Position numbers and translations under genes: made by a program. 64,000 nucleotides of DNA from Hydrogenibacillus sp. (GTDB lineage Bacteria > Bacillota > Bacilli > Thermicanales > DSM-22653), in the NCBI GenBank assembly GCA_014896255.1, contig JADBKT010000033.1, positions 124,001-188,000 on the forward strand, given 5' to 3'. Position 1 is the stretch's first letter, and every line of letters begins with the position of its first letter. Under the pieces are notes generated by a model. The model was not told the DNA's origin and did not search any database. It saw only the letters and a list, made by a program, of their open reading frames with translations. Shown here one piece after another: positions 17,821 to 25,392 of the stretch.

Positions 17821-19185
17821 TTATTTTCCGTTTTCACGGATCGCCTTCGACGAGGGGGCCTTCGTCCGCCCCGCACCCGCCCGGGACGCTCGGGCCCGGC
17901 ACTCGCCCGCGGAAGGCGCCGCGCCGGCGTCCGGGGGAGCGTCCAACAGGTGCCCGAGGCGCGTTCGTTTCGTCTCGAGATACCGCCGGTTGTGCTCGTT
18001 TTCGGGGACGAGGAGCGGTTCGCGGCCGGCAACGTCGATGCCGTGGTGTTTTAAGCGCGCGACTTTATCCGGGTTGTTCGTGAGGAGGACGATCTTTCGA
18101 AGCCCCAAGTCGCGGAGCATCTCCGCCGCGACCGCGTAATCGCGCGCATCGGCGGGGAAGCCGAGCTGGTGATTCGCTTCGACGGTGTCAAGCCCCGCAT
18201 CCTGCAGGGCGTAGGCGCGGATTTTGTTCGCCAGGCCGATGCCCCGCCCTTCCTGCCGCAAATAGAGAACCGCCCCGCGCCCGGCGGCGGCGATGCGCCG
18301 GATGGCCTGATCGAGCTGCTCGCCGCAGTCGCAGCGCCGCGACTGAAAGACGTCGCCGGTCAAGCATTCGGAGTGCAGGCGCACGAAAGGCGGAGCGCCG
18401 CCTACGTCTCCCGTCACGAGCGCGGCGTGCTCGGATCCGTCGAGCCGGTCCCGGTAGACGATCATTCGGAACGGGCCGTAGGCCGTCGGCAGCGCCGCCT
18501 CGCCCGCGCGCTCGACGAGCGGGAAACGCCGGCGCATGCAGTCGGCGAGATCGGCGATGCTGATGATCGGAAGACCGTGCCGCGCCGCGAAGCGGAAAAG
18601 CTCCGCCCGGCGGGCGGGCGCGCCGTCGTCGTTTAAAATCTCGCAGATGACGCCGACCGGCCGGGCGCCGGCGAGGCGCGCCAGATCGATCGCCGCCTCG
18701 GTATGCCCGCGGCGCACGAGCACGCCGCCGCGCCGGGCGAGGAGCGGAAAGACGTGCCCCGGGCGGAGAAAATCGTCCGGCCGCGCCCCCTCCCGCGCCA
18801 GCGCTTGGACCGTCGCCGCCCGTTCGTGGGCCGAGATGCCGGTCGTCACGCCCTTTAAGTCGACCGAGACGGTAAACGCCGTGCCGTACGGGTCGACCCC
18901 GCTTGGGTCCGGCGGTGCGCCGCGCCGCTCGATCATCGGCGAAAGGTCCAACCGCTCGGCCACCTCCGGCGCGAGCGGCGCGCAGACGAGGCCGCGGCCG
19001 TAGGTGATCATGAAGTTGATCATCTCCGGCGTCGCCCGCTCGGCGAGCCCGACGAGGTCGCCTTCGTTTTCCCGCGTCTCGTCGTCGACGACGACGACCA
19101 GGCGCCCGTCCTTGAGCGCCTCGACCGCTCGCTCGACAGAATCGAAGCCGAACGCCTCACTAGAGACCACATCCGGCGGTTTCAT
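17821..19185 (-). CDS. ribBA: Bifunctional DHBP synthase / GTP cyclohydrolase II
   Basis: A 454-residue fusion. The N-terminal half (about 1-210) is 3,4-dihydroxy-2-butanone-4-phosphate synthase with [13 protein letters not shown] and [16 protein letters not shown]. The C-terminal half is GTP cyclohydrolase II with zinc-binding cysteines in [20 protein letters not shown] and the GTP site [11 protein letters not shown]. It supplies both precursors of riboflavin. ATG 19185 lies seven bases after AAGGAG and overlaps the ribE stop (ATGA). Expression is under the upstream FMN riboswitch. The C-terminal 40 residues are Ala/Arg/Ser rich and probably disordered. Confidence 0.96.
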   Translation of the reverse strand: MKPPDVVSSEAFGFDSVERAVEALKDGRLVVVVDDETRENEGDLVGLAERATPEMINFMITYGRGLVCAPLAPEVAERLDLSPMIERRGAPPDPSGVDPYGTAFTVSVDLKGVTTGISAHERAATVQALAREGARPDDFLRPGHVFPLLARRGGVLVRRGHTEAAIDLARLAGARPVGVICEILNDDGAPARRAELFRFAARHGLPIISIADLADCMRRRFPLVERAGEAALPTAYGPFRMIVYRDRLDGSEHAALVTGDVGGAPPFVRLHSECLTGDVFQSRRCDCGEQLDQAIRRIAAAGRGAVLYLRQEGRGIGLANKIRAYALQDAGLDTVEANHQLGFPADARDYAVAAEMLRDLGLRKIVLLTNNPDKVARLKHHGIDVAGREPLLVPENEHNRRYLETKRTRLGHLLDAPPDAGAAPSAGECRARASRAGAGRTKAPSSKAIRENGK

Positions 19186-19877
19186 TCGTTCGCTCCTTCC
19201 TCCTTTCCGCTGACCTCCGGCCCTTCGGGGGCCCGCCATCCATGCCCGGCGCCGGAGGCGCCGACGAGCGCCGAGAATGGCCTCCGGATGGACTGCACGA
19301 CGATCTTCGCCAGGACGTCCGCTTCCAAATTGACTGCCGAACCCGCCGTTTTGTCCGATAACGCCGTATGCCGCCAAGTGTACGGGATGATGGCGACGCG
19401 AAAACCGTCCGCGAAAACTTCGGCGACGGTGAGCGAGATGCCGTCGACGGCGATCGACCCTTGCGGGACGACGTACGCCATCACCTCCGGCGGCGCCTCG
19501 ATCCGGACATCGTAGCCCGCCTCCGCCCGCGCCGCGCGCGCCACCTCCCGGAGGCGCCCGACGCCGTCGACATGGCCGGTCACGAAATGCCCGCCGAGCC
19601 TGGACGCCGGCGTGAGCGCCCGCTCAAGGTTGACGCGCGCCCCGGGCGCGAGGCGCCCGAGCGTCGTCTTCGCCAGCGTCTCGCGGACGGCGTCAAAGCG
19701 CGCCACCCCCGCCCCGACGCTTACGGCGGTGAGGCAGACGCCGTCTACGGCGAGCGAATCGCCGGGTCGGATGTCCCCAAGTTCGCCCGCCAGGCGGACG
19801 GCAAGCGCCCGCCCGCCATCCGGCAAGTCTTCCACGGCATCCACGATGCCGACCGCTTCGATCAGTCCGGTAAACAT
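19182..19877 (-). CDS. ribE: Riboflavin synthase, alpha subunit
   Basis: A 231-residue enzyme that dismutates two lumazines to riboflavin. The start MFTGLIEAVG is diagnostic of the family, with AGGAGG six bases upstream of ATG 19877. Two lumazine-binding repeats are visible, each ending in related motifs: LAVDGVCLTAV in the first and IAVDGISLTVAEV in the second, with GGHFVTGHVDG between them. A roughly 25-residue Gly/Glu-rich tail follows. Second gene of the operon, 105 bases after ribD. Confidence 0.96.
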   Translation of the reverse strand: MFTGLIEAVGIVDAVEDLPDGGRALAVRLAGELGDIRPGDSLAVDGVCLTAVSVGAGVARFDAVRETLAKTTLGRLAPGARVNLERALTPASRLGGHFVTGHVDGVGRLREVARAARAEAGYDVRIEAPPEVMAYVVPQGSIAVDGISLTVAEVFADGFRVAIIPYTWRHTALSDKTAGSAVNLEADVLAKIVVQSIRRPFSALVGASGAGHGWRAPEGPEVSGKEEGANE

Positions 19878-19982
19878 CGGCGTCCTCCTTCGTTCTTCAT
19901 CATCCTTCGGCGCGCGGACCGCCGGGAAACCGGTCGGCGCCAAAGGCCGGCATGCGCCGATGATCCGTTCGCCACGCGTCCG

Positions 19983-21104
19983 CTACGGAGCTCGCCGTTC
20001 GCCGTTCGTCGCCCAGTCCGGGCGGCCGGTGACGGCGAGGTCCCCGTCGAACCGTTCGACCGCCACATCGACGAGCGACACCGCCTCCGCCATCTTCAGG
20101 ACACCCGTCCCGTCCAGCGGCGAAAGGCCGCCGCCGGCGATCTTCGGGGCGATGAACACCGTCACGCGGTCGATGAGCTCAGCCGACCAGAACGCCCCGG
20201 CCACCTTCGCGCCCCCTTCGACGAGGAGCAGGCGGATGTCTCGGCGGAACAGATGCTCGAGCACGGCCCGGACGCTCAGGCGGGCCTCCGTTTTTGCTTG
20301 CGCTTCGAGGGGCACTTCGATCACCTCGGCGCCGCGGGAGATCAGGCGCGCTTTGTGCGCCTCGTCCGCCCCGGGGGCGGTGAAGATGAGCACCGGCGCC
20401 GCGCCGTCGAACAGGCGCGCCGACGCCGGCGTCCGAAGCCGGCCGTCTAAGATCACCTTGATCGGCTGGCGGGCGCCGGGAAGACGTGCCGTAAGCTTCG
20501 GGTCGTCCGCGAGCACCGTGCCGCTTCCGACGAGCACCGCATCGGACAGATCGCGCAGTTCATGGACGCGGCGGCGCGATGCTTCGTTCGTCACCCAGCG
20601 GCCGTCGCCGGAGCGTGTGGCGATGCGGCCGTCGAGCGTCATCGCCAGCTTCAGCCAGACGAACGGCCGGCGCGCGGCGACGGCGGTGAGATACGGCGCG
20701 TTCAACCGTTCCGCCTCCGCGCGCAACAGGCCGACATCGACCGAAAGTCCGGCCTCGCGCAGGCGCTCGATTCCCCCGCCTTCGACGTCGGGATTCGGAT
20801 CTTCCATGGCCACGACGACCCGCCGGATGCCGCTTCGGATGATCGCTTCCGTGCAGGGCGGCGTGCGGCCGTGATGGTTGCACGGCTCCAGCGTCACATA
20901 CATCGTCGCCCCGCGCGCCGCCTCTCCGGCCATGTGGAGCGCGTGCGCTTCGGCGTGCGCCTCCCCCGGCGCAAGATGCGCGCCCAGGCCGACGACGCGC
21001 CCGTCTTTGACGATCACCGCGCCGACGCGCGGGTTCGGATGCGTCTTGGCGCGCGTCGACTCGGCAAGCGTGAGCGCAAGCCGCATCCACGCTTCATCGT
21101 CCAC
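19983..21104 (-). CDS. ribD: Bifunctional diaminohydroxyphosphoribosylaminopyrimidine deaminase / reductase
   Basis: A 373-residue riboflavin enzyme. The N-terminal deaminase domain carries zinc motifs HAEAHAL and PCNHHGRTPPC; the C-terminal reductase domain shows LKLAMTLDGRIATRSGDGRW and LLVEGGAKVAGAFW. GTG 21104 was chosen because GGGAGGG lies eight bases upstream and the protein then begins DDEAWMRLALTLAE; longer readings enter the riboswitch leader. First gene of ribD-ribE-ribBA-ribH, controlled by the FMN riboswitch and its terminator. Confidence 0.95.
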   Translation of the reverse strand: MDDEAWMRLALTLAESTRAKTHPNPRVGAVIVKDGRVVGLGAHLAPGEAHAEAHALHMAGEAARGATMYVTLEPCNHHGRTPPCTEAIIRSGIRRVVVAMEDPNPDVEGGGIERLREAGLSVDVGLLRAEAERLNAPYLTAVAARRPFVWLKLAMTLDGRIATRSGDGRWVTNEASRRRVHELRDLSDAVLVGSGTVLADDPKLTARLPGARQPIKVILDGRLRTPASARLFDGAAPVLIFTAPGADEAHKARLISRGAEVIEVPLEAQAKTEARLSVRAVLEHLFRRDIRLLLVEGGAKVAGAFWSAELIDRVTVFIAPKIAGGGLSPLDGTGVLKMAEAVSLVDVAVERFDGDLAVTGRPDWATNGERRAP

Positions 21105-21140
21105 GTCCGGTCCCTCCCTTGCCTCCGGCCGTACGCACGA

Positions 21141-21168
21141 CAAAACCCCGAAGCGTTCGCTTCGGGGT
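21141..21168 (-). terminator. Riboswitch-controlled terminator of the rib leader
   Basis: A nearly perfect palindrome (arms 21145-21155 and 21158-21168, ACCCCGAAGCG and its complement) is followed by TTTTG on the minus strand. It lies between the FMN aptamer and the ribD start, which fits the off-state terminator of a transcriptional riboswitch. The matching anti-terminator strand cannot be assigned confidently by eye. Confidence 0.8.
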
Positions 21169-21340
21169 CGGGGATCATCCGGGCGGATGACCATCTTGCG
21201 GAAGCAGGCGCGCGGCCCATGCCGGTCCGGCCCGTCTATCGCGGGCCGGACGGCGACATCAGGCATGCGGAGCCCTCCCCGCCTGCCGGAACGCATGACT
21301 TCAGCGCCGGCGCGGCAAGGCCCCGCTGCGCGGCCGTTTC

Positions 21341-21550
21341 CTTCTCCCATCCGGACTGTACCGTCGGTGTTGGATTCGCACCAAACTCCTGCTTCCCTTC
21401 AGCTGCACCCGATGGGCGTCCGATCGGCGCCCCGTCAGCCGAAGATCCGCTCGTGGACTCGTCCGCGGGCGCATGGACGCCCGCGGCATCACCACCGGTC
21501 GGGAATTGACCGTCCGGCGCATCGCCGAACGATCTCACCCTGCCCCGAAG
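21341..21550 (-). promoter_or_regulatory. FMN riboswitch (RFN element)
   Basis: Read on the minus strand, the conserved blocks of the RFN aptamer appear in order: CTTCGGGGCAGGGTG at the 5' end, AATTCCCGACCGGTGGT, GAGTCCACGAGC, GGTGCGAATCCAACACCGACGG, then ACAGTCCGGATGGGAGAAGG closing the P1 stem. It binds flavin mononucleotide and reports riboflavin sufficiency. Helix P2-P3 spacing is enlarged by a GC-rich stem at about 21460-21480. It is 237 bases upstream of ribD. Confidence 0.97.
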
Positions 21551-21589
21551 GAAATCGACATCAGATTGATGCGGTTTTCGATTGTCCCC

Positions 21590-21618
21590 ATTCTACTGCT
21601 TGTCACCCGCTCTGTCAA
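21590..21618 (-). promoter_or_regulatory. Sigma-A promoter of the rib operon
   Basis: TTGACA (21613-21618) and TAGAAT (21590-21595) are separated by exactly 17 bases on the minus strand. Transcription would start near 21583, about 33 bases before the riboswitch aptamer. The remaining 21619-21749 holds no gene I can support. Confidence 0.85.
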
Positions 21619-21749
21619 CGTCACTCTGGCTTCAAGTCAAGAAGTGTGGGGAGGCAATCAGCCATGCCGGATGTTCAAAGCAAACTCCGGCAGATCTCGG
21701 AGAATCGCCTCGACCGCCTTCCCGTGCTTCGGAAGCTACGGCTCCGGCG

Positions 21750-23051
21750 TCACGACGCTTCCACTCTAAGCGCGCTGTCGAGCTGTGTCCGGTAGGTGAG
21801 AAGCGCCGTCATGACGGCGACGACGAGCCCCCCGATCAGTAAGAGCGCGAGTTTCCACGCGGCGCCGGCATCGAAAAAGAACGGCATGGCAATCGACAAT
21901 CTTTCCCCGATTCCGTAAGCCAAGAATGCGTAGACAACGTAGGACAGTGCCCAGCCGAAAAGCTCTCCGAGGAAAAACAGCCATACGGCTTCCAAGGCGA
22001 CGACGAAAAACACGTGAAGGCGCGATGCCCCGATGGCGCGCATCAAATAAAAGTCTTTCCTTTTTACTTCGATCGATTGATAGAGCGTCAGACAGACGGT
22101 AATCGCGGCGAGCGCCAGGACAAGCCAGGCGATCGCGCCGAGCACTTCGGCGCCGAAACCGATCTGCTCGAAGATTTTTCCGAGGACTTGTCCCGGGAGG
22201 ACGGCCTGGGCATGCGGAGAAGCATTGATTTCTTGATAGAGTTGCATCAGTTCTACGTAGCCCTTGGGATGGACGAGAAAAGCTGTGATCCCGTGCGAAA
22301 GATCGCCGGAGTCGCTGCCGGAAAGCATGTGGGAGGTGTCCGCTGCTTGATCGCTCGTCGCCGCTCGGGTCGCGTCGTGTTCGACTGCGCTCTCGTGTTC
22401 GTGCAAGCGCCAGTAGCTTTCGTAATGGACGAAAATGCCGCGATCGGCAGGCGTATGCGTCGGCCGCATGATGCCGACGACCGTGTAAGGCATCTCGCGA
22501 TGTTCATCGATTTCGAGCCCTTCATGATGATCCGTCCCGTGGCTGGAGACGAAGGTGTCGCCGATCCGAAGGCCGGTGTCCTGAGCGGCTTTGGCACCCA
22601 AGACGGCTTCAAACGGGTGCGCAAATCGCTGTCCTTGAGAGATAACGAAAGCCGGTGGAGCGCCTGGATAGGCGCGCATTGCAAAAAAGCGTTCATCCGT
22701 GCCGACGATCCGATACCCTCGGTAATTGTCGCCCAAAGCAAACGGCACGACTGCTTGAACCCGGGGATCCGCTTTGACGGCTTCATAAAAATCCAACGGG
22801 ACATTGCCGAGGGGCCGATCGAGCAGGAAGATCGTGTTGAAGATGAGTTGCGTTTCGCTTCCTTTGCTGCCGACGACCATGCCGTAGGGTGCAGAAGATT
22901 CGCTGATGCCGCGCTTGATTCCTTCGCTCGCCATCGAAATGCTGAGCATCAGAGCGACGCTTACGGCGATGATCATGATCGTTGTGCCCGTGACGACGGG
23001 ACGACTCCGGATTTGGCGCCAGGCCATCACCCAAAGAGACAACGCCATCAC
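21750..23051 (-). CDS. ABC transporter permease, LolC/MacB (FtsX) family, with histidine-rich extracellular loop
   Basis: A 433-residue permease with one N-terminal membrane helix (about 20-42), a large external domain (about 45-300) and three C-terminal helices (about 303-325, 350-375, 398-420), the FtsX/MacB topology. The external domain has conserved blocks such as FNTIFLLDRPLGNVP and VVPFALGDNYRGYRIVG. Residues 171-253 hold 11 histidines, including SSHGTDHHEGLEIDEH and WRLHEHESAVEHD, suggesting metal binding. The overall arrangement with an ATPase and a lipoprotein recalls zinc-related ZrgABC-type systems, but that is inference. It starts at GTG 23051 or ATG 23048 and overlaps the ATPase stop codon. 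Confidence 0.85.
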   Translation of the reverse strand: MMALSLWVMAWRQIRSRPVVTGTTIMIIAVSVALMLSISMASEGIKRGISESSAPYGMVVGSKGSETQLIFNTIFLLDRPLGNVPLDFYEAVKADPRVQAVVPFALGDNYRGYRIVGTDERFFAMRAYPGAPPAFVISQGQRFAHPFEAVLGAKAAQDTGLRIGDTFVSSHGTDHHEGLEIDEHREMPYTVVGIMRPTHTPADRGIFVHYESYWRLHEHESAVEHDATRAATSDQAADTSHMLSGSDSGDLSHGITAFLVHPKGYVELMQLYQEINASPHAQAVLPGQVLGKIFEQIGFGAEVLGAIAWLVLALAAITVCLTLYQSIEVKRKDFYLMRAIGASRLHVFFVVALEAVWLFFLGELFGWALSYVVYAFLAYGIGERLSIAMPFFFDAGAAWKLALLLIGGLVVAVMTALLTYRTQLDSALRVEAS

Positions 23052-23740
23052 CCCACCGGCACGGGCGATCGATCCGAAACCACGCCGCCCGGTCCCAACG
23101 TCAGCACGCGCGTGAAAGCCGAAAGCAACGTCGTATCGTGCGTCACGAAGACGAGAGTGGCGCCCTTCTCACGGACGAGCGCAAGCAGTTCGTCGAGCAC
23201 CACCGTTTTGTTCACCGGGTCCAAACTCGCCGTCGGCTCATCGGCGAGCACAATGGATGGTTGATGGACGAGTGCCCGGGCGATGGCGACGCGCTGTTTT
23301 TCGCCATGGCTTAAACGGCGCACATCGACATGCATCCGATCATTTAGACCGACGCGGTGGAGAAGCGCCGTCGCGGCCTGGAGGCGTTCGGATTTGTTTT
23401 TGATTCCGCTCCACATGGCGGCCATCAAGACGTTCTCCAACGCCGTAAATCCGCCGAGCAAGTTGAAGGCCTGGAAAATGAGCCCCATCCGCCGCGCCCG
23501 AAACCGATCACGCTGCGATTCTCCGAGCACACCGATGTCCACCCCATCGATGACGACGCGCCCGGTCGTCGGCAGCGTGAGCCCGGCGATGATCTGAATC
23601 AGCGTACTCTTGCCGGACCCGCTGGGCCCGACGACGGCCACTCGCTCGCCGGGCCCGACGACGAGCGACGGAATTTCGAGGACGCGGATCGTCTCTTTTC
23701 CGATACGGTACGTATGGGTGACTTCGACGATTTCAATCAT
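23048..23740 (-). CDS. ABC transporter ATP-binding protein, LolD/MacB family
   Basis: A 230-residue ATPase with Walker A GPSGSGKST, Q-loop LIFQAFNLLGG, a slightly altered signature LSHGEKQRVAIARAL (His in place of the second Gly of LSGGE), Walker B IVLADEPTASLDP and switch histidine in FVTHD. It partners the FtsX-type permease encoded by the overlapping downstream gene. ATG 23740 follows AGGAG. Such pairs act as mechanotransmitters, lipoprotein extractors or exporters rather than classical importers. Confidence 0.9.
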   Translation of the reverse strand: MIEIVEVTHTYRIGKETIRVLEIPSLVVGPGERVAVVGPSGSGKSTLIQIIAGLTLPTTGRVVIDGVDIGVLGESQRDRFRARRMGLIFQAFNLLGGFTALENVLMAAMWSGIKNKSERLQAATALLHRVGLNDRMHVDVRRLSHGEKQRVAIARALVHQPSIVLADEPTASLDPVNKTVVLDELLALVREKGATLVFVTHDTTLLSAFTRVLTLGPGGVVSDRSPVPVG

Positions 23741-23809
23741 GCCGCTCTCTCCTATATTTCGCTCTCATCGTTCAATTTATGACCTCGACCCGTTCGGCGT
23801 AGATCCGGA

Positions 23810-24130
23810 TCAAGCTGACGAAACCCGTCTTGTCATCGGTGTCGGTTCCTTTTGTGCCGAAGGAGAACGGCTTTCGCCGCTTTGGGCCGAGGCAGGAGCC
23901 GTGGCGCGTTCAGCGTTCGATTCTGGACTTTTGACTTCTTGACCGATGACCGGAACTTCTTGGCCCGAGGGCTCGGGCGGCGGATCGTTCGAAGAGGCGT
24001 CTTTGCGCTGCGGAGCGCCCTTCGAGGACGTCGGTTCCGCGGGTGACAATGAGGACGCCTGACAAGCGACGACAAACCACACGAGCGTTATCCATACGGG
24101 GATGATGACGAATCGACTTGCGCGTGACAT
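23810..24130 (-). CDS. Small lipoprotein, probably frameshifted near its 3' end
   Basis: A 106-residue frame starting at ATG 24130 behind AAGGAGG. Residues 1-23 are a lipoprotein signal with lipobox VVAC (Cys23); the rest is low-complexity Ser/Pro/Glu/Ala/Gln. The last residues (PTPMTRRVSSA) have codon use unlike the genome. Shifting frame at the run of four T at 23850-23853 instead gives a GC-rich-codon ending, GTDTDDKTGFVSLIRIYAER followed by VEVIN and a stop at 23772. The true product may therefore extend to 23772, either by sequencing error or as a decayed gene. It precedes the ABC genes on the same strand and may be the surface component of the system. Confidence 0.6.
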   Translation of the reverse strand: MSRASRFVIIPVWITLVWFVVACQASSLSPAEPTSSKGAPQRKDASSNDPPPEPSGQEVPVIGQEVKSPESNAERATAPASAQSGESRSPSAQKEPTPMTRRVSSA

Positions 24131-24154
24131 GACCTCCCCCTCCTTAAGAAACGC

Positions 24155-24189
24155 CGACGACCCATAGCCGCCTTAGCTGTGGGTCGTCG
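24155..24189 (-). terminator. Hairpin between the alkaline phosphatase remnant and the lipoprotein gene
   Basis: A perfect 10-base inverted repeat (24155-24164 and 24180-24189) with a 15-base loop that can itself pair three bases. On the minus strand it is followed by GCGTTTCTT. It would end transcription of the phosphatase remnant about 40 bases after its stop codon. Confidence 0.6.
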
Positions 24190-24226
24190 AACGCCGCTTG
24201 AACGCCTTAAGCTTTTCGTTCAGTCG

Positions 24227-25241
24227 TCACCGTGCGCCGCCGACGCTCGGCGTCTTAGGCGAACCCGCTCGACCAAGAAGGTCGAAACCGCCAGCGCGCG
24301 CCATGGCGATGAAGACGTCGGTGTTGTTCATTGTCCCTTTGAAGTACTGCGCGCCTGGTCCATAAGCCATGAGCGTCACGTCATCCGCTGTATGCACACC
24401 CAAATCGCTGGCGATCGTCCCCGGGTTGAAGAAGCGGCTTTTGTTCGGATCGTCCGGGTTTTTTAAGCGATTCGGGTTGGCGACGGTTTTGCCGTCGCTC
24501 GTCCGGATCGTGGGGGATGTCGGCTCTTCAGGGAAATGATAGTCGTTATAAAAGTCGGGGTGGTTGCCGAAATGGACCGCGAGCTTGCGCTCGACGTCCG
24601 GCGTATCCGGGAATTCGATCGGAAAGCGGCCGCTCTGTGACGATCGAATCCATGCCGTGCGTGATGACGGTCGCCCGCTGTTCGAACGTATCCATGGTCA
24701 GAAGACCGTTGGGCTTGCCTTCCGTGATTCCGCGGGACATGATGCGCGCCGTGGTGATGGACGGTTGCCCCATGCCGTCGCCGAGGAAAAAGATGATGTT
24801 TTTCGCTTTGGTCCCACCGTCATCCGGCCGGATGACGTCGTAGTGAATCGTCCGCGTGCGGTCGTCCGCCTGAACGGACACCGTGTACGTCCCCGGTTCA
24901 CGGAAATAGACATTCTCGATGGTGAGTTCCAGGCTGTCCGGGTACGTGTTCGTCCGGGCGAACGATCGGCCGAAAAAGGTTTCCGCCGGGATGCCGTTGA
25001 CGGTCACCGAGACATTTTTGGGCATGGCTTTCAATTCATGAAGTTCGACGCGAAAATCAAACAACGCCCCGACGATGAACGTGGCCCGATCGATCGGCGC
25101 GATGTAAATCGGATGCGCATAAATCGACGGCTCTTTCGTCGCGTCCACTTTTTCGTCCGCCGCATCGACCCCGCCGTACGACATCGTCAGCATGACGAAT
25201 GCGAGGAAAATGAATGACGCGCGTTTGACCGCAAGCTTCAT
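24227..25241 (-). pseudogene. Alkaline phosphatase (PhoA superfamily) remnant with central deletion
   Basis: ATG 25241 follows GGAGG and opens a signal peptide (MKLAVKRASFIFLAFVMLTM), an N-terminal beta domain, and the phosphatase start NIIFFLGDGMGQPSITTARI with the first metal aspartate. The frame then breaks at about 24640, right after HGMDSIVT, exactly where the serine nucleophile (DSA) should follow. In another frame the C-terminus resumes: FPDTPDVERKLAVHFGNHPD, then GVHTADDVTLMAYGPGA with the last metal-binding histidine, FKGTMNNTDVFIAMARAGGF, and a stop at 24227. Roughly 200 or more central residues, with the nucleophile and most metal ligands, are missing, so the product cannot be active. 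Misassembly is an alternative. Confidence 0.85.
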
Positions 25242-25313
25242 TTGAGGCTCCCTCCGCTTCTTACGCTCGGATTGTTCTTGTCCAAACCTTACTCTATCAC
25301 TCGATTTTTGATT

Positions 25314-25359
25314 AAAAAACAAAACGGCAAATGCCTCGTGCGATAAAGGGCATTTGCCG
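25314..25359 (-). terminator. Intrinsic terminator of pgcA
   Basis: Arms CGGCAAATGCC (25325-25335) and GGCATTTGCCG (25349-25359) form an 11-base stem; on the minus strand it is followed by TTTTGTTTTTTAA. It lies 34 bases past the pgcA stop. Confidence 0.9.
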
Positions 25360-25392
25360 ATGAAAGGCGTGGTTCGATTGTCCTGAGACTTT

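Noticed and set aside
24600-24660. Adjacent GCGGCCGC and GAATTC sites at the break in the alkaline phosphatase, as a possible cloning scar
   Set aside because: Both sites can occur by chance in this GC-rich sequence and no vector sequence is visible around them.
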